Of a stretch of 10,530 nucleotides of DNA, positions 1-6,364 are shown one piece after another; the stretch's first letter is position 1; every line of letters begins with the position of its first letter. A program made the translations under genes and the position numbers. The notes under the pieces are model-generated. The model was given only the letters and a program-made list of their open reading frames with translations, was not told the origin of the DNA and ran no database searches. This stretch comes from Deltaproteobacteria bacterium. Its GTDB lineage: Bacteria > Desulfobacterota > DSM-4660 > Desulfatiglandales > Desulfatiglandaceae. The stretch is taken from NCBI GenBank assembly GCA_013349725.1, contig DUZB01000055.1, positions 3,607 through 14,136 on the forward strand. Direction: 5' to 3'.

Positions 1-2
1 CC

Positions 3-890
3 GAAGAAATCGTCATGACGGTCGGGGCCGGCGGCGGACTGAATGTAGTGCTGAAAACCATACTCAACCCGGGAGAAGAAGTCATCATCCCGAAACCCTA
101 TTTCGTCGAATATAATTTTTATTTGGATAATCATCAGGGTGTACCGAAAATAGTCCGGACAAAACCGGATTTCTCCTTTGATTTTGATGCCATATCCGAA
201 GCAGTGAACGAAAAAACCAGAGCGATCCTGATCAATTCCCCGAACAACCCCACTGGAAAGGTGTATGGGGAAGACGACCTGAAACAACTTGCAGAATTGA
301 TGACCCGGTTCAGCAGTAAATTCGGACAGCCCATCTACCTGATTTCCGACGAACCCTACAGGAAAATTGTCTATGACGGCATAACGGTCCCCAGTGTCTT
401 TAATGTGTACAGTGAAAGTTTCGTGGTGACGTCCTTTTCCAAAGACCTTTCCCTTCCCGGTGAACGGATCGGGTACGCAGCGGCGCATCCCGACATGTCG
501 GAAAAAGGGATGATCCTTGCGGGAATGGTCCTGTGCAACCGCGTTCTCGGATATGTAAACGCGCCAGCATTCATGCAGAGGGCCATAGCACGCCTTCTGC
601 ACAGCAGCGTGGATGTTTCCGTGTATCAGAAAAAGAGAGATCTCCTCAGCAATGCCCTCACATCCATGGGATACCAGCTAATAAAACCGGAAGGCGCCTT
701 TTATCTGTTTCCGAGAACCCCTGTGGAAGATGACGTGGCCTTCGTGACGGCGCTCCAGAAGGAGAACATATTGACCGTGCCGGGAACGGGCTTTGGAGGG
801 CCGGGGCATTTCAGAATTGCCTATTGTGTATCGGACCGGGTGATCGAGCGGTCTTTACCGGGTTTTGAAAGAACCATCAAGAACTTTTAA
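3..890 (+). CDS. PLP-dependent class I/II aminotransferase (5' truncated by window edge)
   Basis: This is the C-terminal three quarters of a fold-type I aminotransferase (AspC/COG0436 kind), which moves an amino group between an amino acid and a 2-oxoacid using pyridoxal phosphate in the cytoplasm. The frame is open to the window edge, so the start is missing; the ATG at 15 lies inside the protein, since it is followed by the glycine-rich GAGGGLN cofactor-phosphate region. Counting from that ATG, NSPNNPTG (74-81), SDEPY (111-115, the Asp that contacts the pyridine nitrogen), the Schiff-base lysine K143 in SFSKDLSLPGERIGY, and the substrate-carboxylate arginine R267 in HFRIAY are all present, so the enzyme looks functional. 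The family usually has about 390 residues, so roughly 95 are missing. Substrate cannot be told from these motifs. It ends 20 bp before the NIL-ferredoxin gene and is probably co-transcribed with it. Confidence 0.92.
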   Translation, partial: EEIVMTVGAGGGLNVVLKTILNPGEEVIIPKPYFVEYNFYLDNHQGVPKIVRTKPDFSFDFDAISEAVNEKTRAILINSPNNPTGKVYGEDDLKQLAELMTRFSSKFGQPIYLISDEPYRKIVYDGITVPSVFNVYSESFVVTSFSKDLSLPGERIGYAAAHPDMSEKGMILAGMVLCNRVLGYVNAPAFMQRAIARLLHSSVDVSVYQKKRDLLSNALTSMGYQLIKPEGAFYLFPRTPVEDDVAFVTALQKENILTVPGTGFGGPGHFRIAYCVSDRVIERSLPGFERTIKNF

Positions 891-910
891 CCTGTGCGGA
901 GTCGGGCATC

Positions 911-1336
911 ATGTATTCAAAAACACTTTCTTTGAGATTTCCTAAAGATATCGTCAATGACCCCATCGCGGTCGCACTCGTCAAAGACTTTGATCTCTCT
1001 TTTAACGTGCTCAAGGCCGTTATCTATCCAAGAAAAGAGGGCCTTATGGTCTTGCAGTTGAGCGGTCACAGGAAGAATTTTAAGGAGGGCGTCCGCTATC
1101 TGAAAAGAATCGGGGTCAAAGTTGAGAGCATCGGTGAGGATATCAGAAGGAACGAACTGGAATGCATCCAGTGCGGCGCCTGTACAGCGGTTTGCCCCAC
1201 AGGGGCGCTCCACATCAAAAGACCGGAGATGGAAGTCCTGTTCGACAGGGAGCAATGCAGCGCCTGTGAGTGGTGTGTTGCTGCATGTCCCGTCCACGCC
1301 ATGGAAGTCAAATTCAACAAGGTTCTCCTCGATTAA
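911..1336 (+). CDS. NIL domain-containing 2x[4Fe-4S] ferredoxin
   Basis: This is a 141-residue cytoplasmic iron-sulfur protein. Residues about 3-75 resemble a NIL domain, the small ferredoxin-like-fold domain also found at the C terminus of MetN methionine transporters. Residues 80-135 form a bacterial ferredoxin module with two complete cluster motifs, C85-x2-C88-x2-C91-x3-C95-P and C116-x2-C119-x2-C122-x3-C126-P. In methanogens a protein of this architecture acts with a COG1900 partner in homocysteine formation from aspartate semialdehyde and sulfide, so a role in sulfur or electron delivery is likely. No COG1900 gene lies in this window. The ATG at 911 is preceded by only a weak purine stretch (gcggag). 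It sits between an aminotransferase and mnmA, 15 bp before the latter, which fits a sulfur-related operon. The architecture is sure; the role is an inference. Confidence 0.9.
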   Translation: MYSKTLSLRFPKDIVNDPIAVALVKDFDLSFNVLKAVIYPRKEGLMVLQLSGHRKNFKEGVRYLKRIGVKVESIGEDIRRNELECIQCGACTAVCPTGALHIKRPEMEVLFDREQCSACEWCVAACPVHAMEVKFNKVLLD

Positions 1337-1351
1337 TTCCTGAAAACTACT

Positions 1352-2416
1352 ATGAACCATCCCCCATCTGAAGCAGCAGTGGCTTTGAGCGGCGGCGTGG
1401 ACAGTTCCATGGCGGCTTACCTGCTGAAAGAAGCGGGTTGGACAGTGCACGGAGTTCATTTTGAGCTTCCTTCCGTTTCTCTTGAACAGGAAGAGAGAAT
1501 CGCAAAAGCAGGAGCAGTCGCTGATTTTCTCCGCATCCCTCTGCATGTCATTGATCTCAGGGAATCCTTTACCCGTCTGATCATGACCCCTTTCATCCGG
1601 AACTACCTGACGGGCCTTACCCCGAATCCCTGTATTTTCTGCAACCCCTTGATCAAGTTCGCAAGTCTGCACCATTTCATCCAGGTTCAGCAGATAAACT
1701 GCCTGGCAACGGGGCATTATGCAAGATTGAGCAGGGAAAACAACCGTTCCCGCATCGGTCTCTTCCGCGGCAGGGATCAGAAGAAAGATCAGTCCTATTT
1801 TCTTCACAGACTGGACCGGAAAGTCCTTTCCAAAACCCTGTTTCCTTTGGGAGAGAGGTCAAAAGATGAAGTCTTCGCTCGTGCCGTTTCCATGGGACTT
1901 CCCTCCTGTGAAAACAGGGAAAGTCAGGAGATCTGTTTTCTTGGATCCCTGGATTATCGCGTCTTTCTGGAACAGAAAACGGGCGAGAGTAGGGAACAGG
2001 AGGGAATGATTGTAAACAAAGAAGGGGAGATTTTAGGGGAACACAAGGGGGTCCATCGCTTTACAGTGGGGCAGAGGCATGGTCTGGGAATCGCCTCATC
2101 CTTGCCTTACTATGTAAAGGAGATCAGGGCCCCCGAGAATAAAATCGTCGTAGCGAGAAGAGAGGACCTCTACTCGAGGACAGTAAACGCAGGGCAATTC
2201 AATTGGCTGGAGTATACACCGGAGAAAAATTGTATTGAAGTACTGGCACAGATTCGTTATCGTCACAAAGCGGCGCCGGGCCTGCTGGAAATCCTTTCCC
2301 CTTCAGAAGTGAAATTCACTTTTCACGATCCCCAATGGGCGGTCACCCCCGGACAGAGCCTGGTGTGTTACCGTGGAGATCAAGTGCTGGGAGGAGGGGT
2401 TATTACTGGATGCTGA
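1352..2416 (+). CDS. mnmA: tRNA-specific 2-thiouridylase MnmA
   Basis: MnmA adenylates U34 of tRNA-Glu, -Gln and -Lys and replaces its C2 oxygen with sulfur, giving s2U34. At 354 residues it is close to the usual length (about 360). The N-terminal ATP pyrophosphatase domain has the PP-loop SGGVDSS at 13-19. The catalytic cysteines are C97 in NPCIFCNPLIKF and C195 in ESQEICFLG, and the tRNA-contacting HRFTVGQRHGLGI segment follows at about 225. C94 gives a C-x-x-C pair where E. coli MnmA has D-x-x-C; with C195 this supplies three candidate ligands for the [4Fe-4S] cluster reported for E. coli MnmA. The typical MKNW stretch after the PP-loop is replaced by HFELPS. ATG 1352 is the first possible start, because an in-frame TGA lies at 1343. 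There is no strong Shine-Dalgarno, so translation may be coupled to the gene 15 bp upstream. Confidence 0.95.
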   Translation: MNHPPSEAAVALSGGVDSSMAAYLLKEAGWTVHGVHFELPSVSLEQEERIAKAGAVADFLRIPLHVIDLRESFTRLIMTPFIRNYLTGLTPNPCIFCNPLIKFASLHHFIQVQQINCLATGHYARLSRENNRSRIGLFRGRDQKKDQSYFLHRLDRKVLSKTLFPLGERSKDEVFARAVSMGLPSCENRESQEICFLGSLDYRVFLEQKTGESREQEGMIVNKEGEILGEHKGVHRFTVGQRHGLGIASSLPYYVKEIRAPENKIVVARREDLYSRTVNAGQFNWLEYTPEKNCIEVLAQIRYRHKAAPGLLEILSPSEVKFTFHDPQWAVTPGQSLVCYRGDQVLGGGVITGC

Positions 2417-2511
2417 AAGGAAAAAAACGGATTACGGATCGAGGCAAAAACTTTTCAAAGGACGAACATCCAACACCCGCCTGCCATGCATAATAAACAA
2501 TGGCGGGATGA

Positions 2512-2637
2512 TCATTTCCGGACGCCGGCCTGAAAAGCGCCGGAACAGGAAGCCTTTTTCATTTTACGGCATGGTTCAAAAAGGTCGATCCGGTAAACCC
2601 CGCCCCAGTTATCCCCATATCCGTCGCCCGGAAGAAA
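2512..2637 (+). pseudogene. 3' tail of a hybrid histidine kinase (catalytic part lost)
   Basis: The frame of the following two-receiver protein stays open upstream of its GTG, back to a TGA at 2509-2511. The translated stretch contains GTGSLFHFTAWFKK (codons from 2542), which matches the last strand of a HATPase_c domain in hybrid kinases (G-x-G-S-x-F-x-F-T), followed by a short proline-rich linker (PVNPAPVIPI) straight into the receiver. No HisKA, N-box or G1 box lies upstream: mnmA ends at 2416 and the 95 bp between are not recognisable as kinase in any frame. I read this as the relic of a BarA/ArcB-like hybrid kinase that lost its sensor and catalytic parts by deletion. There is no ATG in the stretch; the only start-like codon is CTG at 2530. 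An assembly join could give the same picture. Confidence 0.6.
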
Positions 2638-3480
2638 GTGCTCATTGTCGATGATAATGCGACGAATCTGAACATTCTCAGCCATGTCCTGAAACTGGTG
2701 GAAATGGAGGTGGTTTCTTTGCAAGACAGCAGGGAGGTTTTACCGCTCCTGGAGTCTACGCTGAAGGAAAATGCGCCTTTTGATGCGGCCATTATTGACA
2801 TTCAGATGCCGTTTTTGGATGGGTATGATGTGGCCAAAATGATCCGAACTACCCGATCGCCCGTTCAGGATCTGCCCCTCATCGCTCTGTCTTCCGTGTT
2901 GGAACGCGACGTCCGCAAAGACAGGAGAGCCTGGTTCGATTGTTTCCTGACAAAACCTATCCGAAAAAACCGGCTTTATGCCGAGTTGAAAAGGGTTTTC
3001 GACGAACGGAAAGAAACCCCCACTGTACCAAAACGAACAGAACAGGAGGCACACAAGGAAGTTCTCCACGACGGGGATAAAGAACATGCCGAAAAGATTC
3101 TCCTCGTTGAGGACAACCTGGTCAACCAGAAACTTGCGAAGATGATGCTCACTAAAGCGGGTTTTCATGTGGACGTTGCAGATAATGGAAAAGAAGCCGT
3201 TGAAAAGATTATCGCATCGCCGGGACTGTACCACATGATATTCATGGATGTTCAGATGCCGGAAATGGACGGCATTGAGGCAACAAAGGAAATTCGAAAA
3301 CGGGAAGGCAGGCGCGAACATGGCAAAAAGCCCGAAAGGCTGCCGATTGTGGCCATGACTGCCCACGCCATGAAGGGAGACAGGGAGAGACGTATTGAGG
3401 CCGGCATGGACGATTATCTGACCAAACCGATCAAGAAAGAATCCGTGATTGAAATAGTCTATAAATGGAGCATAAAATAA
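2638..3480 (+). CDS. Tandem two-receiver (REC-REC) response regulator, probably a truncated hybrid kinase
   Basis: This protein consists of two CheY-like receivers and nothing else. Receiver 1 (about 1-115) has the acidic pair D5/D6, phosphoacceptor D54 in IIDIQMP, a serine at the switch position (ALSS) and K106 in LTKP. Receiver 2 (about 152-280) has E158/D159, D194 in FMDVQMPEMDG, T231 and K253 in LTKP. Both have complete phosphorylation sites. Starting at GTG 2638 puts the first residue inside the first beta strand (it reads MLIVDDN, where families have K-x-LIVDDN), and a GGAAG lies only 3 nt before it, so this start is poor. The frame continues upstream into a kinase C-terminus (2512-2637), so the protein is best seen as the receiver half of a hybrid kinase. 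The HPt gene begins 9 bp after its stop, giving a REC-REC plus HPt relay that would now need a kinase from elsewhere. Confidence 0.85.
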   Translation: MLIVDDNATNLNILSHVLKLVEMEVVSLQDSREVLPLLESTLKENAPFDAAIIDIQMPFLDGYDVAKMIRTTRSPVQDLPLIALSSVLERDVRKDRRAWFDCFLTKPIRKNRLYAELKRVFDERKETPTVPKRTEQEAHKEVLHDGDKEHAEKILLVEDNLVNQKLAKMMLTKAGFHVDVADNGKEAVEKIIASPGLYHMIFMDVQMPEMDGIEATKEIRKREGRREHGKKPERLPIVAMTAHAMKGDRERRIEAGMDDYLTKPIKKESVIEIVYKWSIK

Positions 3481-3489
3481 GGAGATATC

Positions 3490-3807
3490 ATGAATTTTAA
3501 AGAACTGGGAGAGAATCTCGGGCTGGAAGAAGACGAATACATGGAGCTCGTTGAATTGCTTATTGAAACCGGAAAAGCGGACCTTCAGAAACTGAAAACA
3601 GCCATGGAACAGGAGGATTCGGACGAAGCGAGAAATGCCGCCCATTCCCTGAAAGGAGCTTCCGGAAACCTGGGCCTCATGGATATTTTTGAAACTGCCG
3701 GACAGTGTGAGGCAGCGGCTCTCAATCACCAGATGAATGACCTGCCCCCACTGGTGAAAAAAATCGGAGACATGCTGGAAACGCTTTCCATAGCCGCGGG
3801 CATATGA
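3490..3807 (+). CDS. HPt (histidine phosphotransfer) domain protein
   Basis: This is a 105-residue, all-helical protein consisting of one HPt domain. It carries the signature AAHSLKGASGNLG, with H52 as the phosphorylatable histidine followed by the usual S-L-K-G-x-(A/S) and a G-x-x-x-L turn. HPt proteins accept a phosphate from a receiver aspartate and pass it to another receiver; they have no catalytic activity of their own. A good Shine-Dalgarno (GGAGAT) lies just upstream of ATG 3490. It follows the two-receiver protein by 9 bp and surely shares its mRNA. In BarA- or ArcB-like proteins these three domains are fused to the kinase; here the HPt is separate. No output regulator is adjacent. 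Identification is confident, partners are unknown. Confidence 0.92.
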   Translation: MNFKELGENLGLEEDEYMELVELLIETGKADLQKLKTAMEQEDSDEARNAAHSLKGASGNLGLMDIFETAGQCEAAALNHQMNDLPPLVKKIGDMLETLSIAAGI

Positions 3808-3843
3808 CATCCTGAAATATAACTTTCAAGATAATAGTTGTGG

Positions 3844-3921
3844 GGACGCAGATTTTCGCATACAAGCGCAGATAATTATTAAGAATAAAAAATCACGTAT
3901 AATCTGCGTTTATCAGCGTCC
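3844..3921. repeat. Palindromic/direct repeat element built on CGCAGAT
   Basis: This 78-bp stretch between two converging genes starts with GGACGCAGATT and ends with the complementary words AATCTGCGT (3901-3909) and GCGTCC (3916-3921). Inside it GCGCAGAT (3866-3873) repeats the first word directly, and ATCTGCGT and ATCAGCGT are the inverted copies on the right. The centre is A+T-rich. The arms could fold into a hairpin and might serve as a bidirectional terminator for the HPt operon and the UMP kinase gene, but no clear T-run follows. It has the look of a dispersed intergenic repeat; copy number in the genome cannot be seen from this window. Confidence 0.6.
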
Positions 3922-4012
3922 AAATTCTTTTTCTTGAGCGGTATAGGAAGCGGGACAGGAGGGGACGAGATGGAAGGGCTGACCGGATATTAACCAGTTG
4001 ATAAAGGCCCGA

Positions 4013-4687
4013 TCAGGAAATAGTTGTCCCTTTGAAACTCTCCGATCGCAGGAGTCTCTCGAGATTATGGATGTCGTTGCCTATAATGGCCACCTGCAAA
4101 CTTTCCTTCTCTGCTTCTTTTGATGCGATGGGGTCAAAGGGCGTGTTCAAGCCGGGGTCCCATACATCGCCAACCAGCTTTCGGAACTCGGGCCATGAAA
4201 TTTCTTCCAGTTTTTCCGCACCCGGATCTTTTTTGGGGTCGGCACTGTACACATAGTCTATATTGGACATATTGATGACCCTGGACGCACCGAAACGTTT
4301 CGCTAATTGAACAGCTCGCAGGTCCGTTGAACTGCCGGGCTGAAAACCCGCCCCGATAATGATCCGTTTATGCCTATCAATCTCTTCGTGGGGATCGTGA
4401 ATGACTTTCTTATGAGCCTCATTTCCGAAAATAGACCGGACCAGCTCGGCGTTCAACCGGGTTGCCGCGATCCCTATCCAATCCAGGTCTTCATTGGAGA
4501 CTCCCACCACGTCTCTTGCCGCATTCTGATAATTCCTGCAAACCTTTCCGCCCCCGCAGATAATGATGAAGCGCTCAGAGTGAAGGCTTAAAATAATCTC
4601 TCGAAATTTTTTCAGGAACACCCCATCAACCGCATCCGGTACAATGATGGATCCTCCTAAGGATATGACTGCGGTTCTATAGGTCAT
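4013..4687 (-). CDS. Archaeal-type UMP kinase-like amino acid kinase family protein
   Basis: This 224-residue cytoplasmic protein belongs to the amino acid kinase superfamily and is most like archaeal UMP kinases (UMP + ATP to UDP + ADP, pyrimidine nucleotide synthesis). Visible elements are LGGSI (10-14) and CGGGK (44-48) for phosphate binding, DWIGIAATRLNAEL (69-82) in the UMP-binding region, GFQPGSSTD (114-122), SADPKKDP (148-155) at the nucleotide site, FDPIASKEAEK (164-174) and a final GTTIS, close to the GTTI end of archaeal PyrH. It is shorter than bacterial PyrH (about 240). Start ATG 4687 is chosen because AGGAG lies 7 nt upstream and the preceding open codons translate a repeat. The gene stands alone on the minus strand, convergent with the HPt operon. 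Another phosphorylated substrate is possible, because a bacterium should also carry a normal pyrH. Confidence 0.8.
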   Translation of the reverse strand: MTYRTAVISLGGSIIVPDAVDGVFLKKFREIILSLHSERFIIICGGGKVCRNYQNAARDVVGVSNEDLDWIGIAATRLNAELVRSIFGNEAHKKVIHDPHEEIDRHKRIIIGAGFQPGSSTDLRAVQLAKRFGASRVINMSNIDYVYSADPKKDPGAEKLEEISWPEFRKLVGDVWDPGLNTPFDPIASKEAEKESLQVAIIGNDIHNLERLLRSESFKGTTIS

Positions 4688-4694
4688 ACGGCCT

Positions 4695-4699
4695 CTCCT
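4695..4699 (-). promoter_or_regulatory. Ribosome binding site deciding the UMP kinase start
   Basis: On the minus strand AGGAG lies 7 nt before ATG 4687, within the purine run GAGGAGAGG. This fixes the start there, although the frame stays open for another 70 codons upstream to 4897, through a tandem repeat that is clearly not protein. Confidence 0.8.
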
Positions 4700-4714
4700 C
4701 TCGTGTGAAACTTC

Positions 4715-4757
4715 GTTTCCAGTTGCCGGTTTCCAGTTACCGGTTGACAGTTCACCG
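4715..4757. repeat. Short tandem repeat, three degenerate 14-15 bp units
   Basis: Units GTTTCCAGTTGCCG (4715-4728), GTTTCCAGTTACCG (4729-4742) and the more diverged GTTGACAGTTCACCG (4743-4757) follow each other without gaps. The first two differ at one base. The array lies just upstream of the UMP kinase ribosome binding site, inside its 5' leader. Translated, it gives runs such as STGNWKPATGN, a typical artefact of such repeats. Confidence 0.75.
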
Positions 4758-4786
4758 TTGATCGTTTTCCAGGTTTCTACTTCATT

Positions 4787-4804
4787 TCCCGCTTGACAGC
4801 GGGA
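4787..4804. repeat. Small perfect hairpin upstream of the UMP kinase gene
   Basis: TCCCGCT (4787-4793) and AGCGGGA (4798-4804) are perfect inverted arms around a 4-nt loop. In the minus-strand transcript it would form a 7-bp stem about 100 nt before the UMP kinase start. No T-run follows on either strand, so it is not an obvious intrinsic terminator; its role is unknown. Confidence 0.45.
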
Positions 4805-5373
4805 TTGGACCAAACCCCGCAATTGATAATCCAACGTCCGGGGCATCAAGCTTTGCCTGTGTAAGAGCATGGCCAAAGGCAAGGCCTCTTCGCACACAAT
4901 AGGCGCCTGTCACCTTTTCTTCTCTGTGGGATGGATCAATGACAGGGTTTTGCTTGTCTTATACCCAGGCCAACAATCAGTGGTCTCCTCTCGCTGAGAC
5001 TCATGGTCGTTTGATTCAGATTCCTTGAGGCAAAGAGGCCGAGCATGATTGGATTTATGGACCGGTTTTTTTTAAGCTATCGAGCAGTTTACGAAAGTCT
5101 GTGATGCAGTCGCAGTCATTATCTGGCTGTGGTTGGCAACTGAAAAATCAATTTGCACCAAGTTATTAGGTAGAGGATAGTTTATATGGATACATTATTT
5201 CAAGCTTTTTTTGGTGCAGCATGGAGAGGAATGGCAATTCAATTCTTCCGTTTTGAAACCTGAAGGCACGCCTGGAAGTCATCACCCTAAACTCTCCCGA
5301 AAAAAAATCATTGATCATCAAAAATCGCTTATCACTATCTTAGGCCCACCACAATTAATTGAAGTGCAGATGT

Positions 5374-5535
5374 TCAAGAAAATGTTGTACTGTCCGGTAC
5401 ATATCCCAAGCATCGAAAAGTTTGTGATAAGAGGATGGTCTCCCATTGCTGAATCAGGGCCAAGATCTCCCTGTCCCCCTTTGAGACCGGATCGATATCC
5501 ACGTGGAAGCCCCGGCCGTGCCTTACAAAGATCTT
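5374..5535 (-). pseudogene. Possible decayed coding fragment
   Basis: A 53-codon minus-strand frame between two stops contains GRGFHVDIDPVSKGDREILA and then LIQQWETILLSQTF. Its composition is that of a mixed helical protein rather than random translation. It has no ATG and no ribosome binding site, and I cannot assign it to a family. It may be a remnant of a deleted gene or simply chance. Confidence 0.25.
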
Positions 5536-5542
5536 TCAGGGA

Positions 5543-5588
5543 CCTCTGACGGGGCCTTATCCTAAGAGATCCTCAAAAGGGTCAGAGG
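5543..5588. repeat. Inverted repeat with 8-bp arms
   Basis: CCTCTGAC (5543-5550) and GTCAGAGG (5581-5588) are perfect inverted copies separated by 30 bp, which include AGAGATCC. It could be a protein-binding site, a weak terminator or a remnant of a mobile element end. It lies about 90 bp before the rlpA-like promoter. Confidence 0.4.
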
Positions 5589-5679
5589 GGCAGGGCGTTC
5601 GAGGGAATGGCCCAATGGGGTTTGATACCCAGTTGAATCATTCAAGCCGACCCTTTCCATGTTGTGGCTCCAATCTTTC

Positions 5680-5709
5680 TTGACTGAACTGCATGATTCT
5701 TTTTATACT
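5680..5709 (+). promoter_or_regulatory. Predicted sigma70-type promoter for the rlpA-like gene
   Basis: TTGACT (5680-5685) and TATACT (5704-5709) are separated by 18 bp; each differs from the consensus at one base. Transcription would start near 5716, giving a leader of about 145 nt. The leader begins with AGGAGGTGA (5718-5726), a full anti-16S match with no usable start codon after it, and contains a stem-loop at 5797-5815 (CGGGCC pairing with GG-T-CCCG, one bulge). Confidence 0.5.
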
Positions 5710-5860
5710 ATCGGCACAGGAGGTGATTTCTTCTTAGCCAATCGTGACATAGCCATCGTGCGCTGTTCTGTTAATACCCTGGAGGTCGGCACTATCCGGG
5801 CCTAAATGGGTCCCGTATGTTGTCGCTCGTATTTGCGGATTCAAATGAGGGGGCTACTAA

Positions 5861-6298
5861 ATGCACAAAAACATCTTCCTGCTCATATCCCTGATCATCA
5901 TCATGAATACGGCCTGTTCTTCGAAGCTGGGTTTACCATCGCGTGAGGAACCGGGTGCGCCAAAAAAACCATCTGCCACATCAACTTTCAGCGAAGGCCA
6001 GGTGATTGAAGGACCCGCATCCTATTACGGATCAAACCACCATGGCCGGCGCACGGCCAGTGGCGAGATATTCGATATGAACGGGCTTTCAGCCGCCCAT
6101 CCTGCCTTGCCGTTCGGAACCCTGATCGAAGTGGAAAATCTTAATAATGGTCGGAAGGTTCAGGTCATAATAAATGACCGTGGTCCTTTCGAGGGGCAAA
6201 GGATACTCGACCTGTCATATGGCGCAGCAAAGGCCGTTCATATGATCAAGTCGGGTCTTGCACCGGTAAGAATCACGATATTGAAACTTCCTGAATAG
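5861..6298 (+). CDS. rlpA: RlpA-like double-psi beta-barrel lipoprotein
   Basis: This is a 145-residue exported protein. Residues 1-19 form a lipoprotein signal (MHKN, then a hydrophobic stretch, then NTAC), with C19 as the probable lipidated cysteine; the Asn at -3 is unusual for a lipobox. A low-complexity linker (20-47) leads to an RlpA-type double-psi beta-barrel (about 50-143): ASYYGSNHHGRRTASGEIFD, then AAHPALPFGT, INDRGPF and RILDLSYGAA. E69, H80 and D106 fall at conserved polar positions of the RlpA active site. RlpA family members are septal or outer-membrane lytic transglycosylases that cleave peptidoglycan glycan strands lacking stem peptides. The SPOR domain of enterobacterial RlpA is absent, so this is the short form. 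AGGGGG lies 6 nt before ATG 5861. It appears to be a single-gene unit; no clear terminator follows. Confidence 0.9.
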   Translation: MHKNIFLLISLIIIMNTACSSKLGLPSREEPGAPKKPSATSTFSEGQVIEGPASYYGSNHHGRRTASGEIFDMNGLSAAHPALPFGTLIEVENLNNGRKVQVIINDRGPFEGQRILDLSYGAAKAVHMIKSGLAPVRITILKLPE

Positions 6299-6364
6299 TT
6301 GCTTAAAGAAAAGCTCCTCTGGAGAATCTGTGACTATTTTCTTGCGGCACAGGTCGATATTTCT

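Larger units (their letters stand above)
4805..5679. other. Long intergenic region without a convincing gene
   Basis: No frame here has a start with a ribosome binding site, a recognisable motif and sensible composition together. Some short minus-strand frames look protein-like: 4782-4958 contains RRGLAFGHALTQAKLDAPD, and 5374-5535 is listed separately. They are interrupted by stops and suggest decayed coding sequence. No tRNA-like or rRNA-like sequence was recognised. An inverted repeat lies at 5543-5588. The stretch may be the debris of a lost gene block plus the leader of the minus-strand UMP kinase. Confidence 0.6.

Noticed and set aside
917..1807. A 296-codon open frame on the minus strand
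   Set aside because: It lies wholly opposite the NIL-ferredoxin and mnmA genes, which have full family motifs; its translation shows no domain and is rich in Cys, His and Gln, as antisense frames of coding DNA are.
2373..2654. A 93-codon plus-strand frame between mnmA and the receivers
   Set aside because: It overlaps the end of mnmA in another frame, is strongly basic and unlike any protein I know; the kinase tail is in a different frame of the same DNA.
2740..3810. A 356-codon open frame on the minus strand
   Set aside because: It is antisense to the two-receiver and HPt genes and rich in Phe and His with no motif; a shadow.
4688..4897. Extension of the UMP kinase by 70 residues to ATG 4897
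   Set aside because: The extension translates a tandem repeat and a hairpin, has no homology to the family, and the ATG at 4687 has a good ribosome binding site.
5211..5549. A 112-codon plus-strand frame in the long intergenic region
   Set aside because: It starts with TTG without a ribosome binding site, and its C-terminal part is Pro/Arg/Ser-rich as in random translation.
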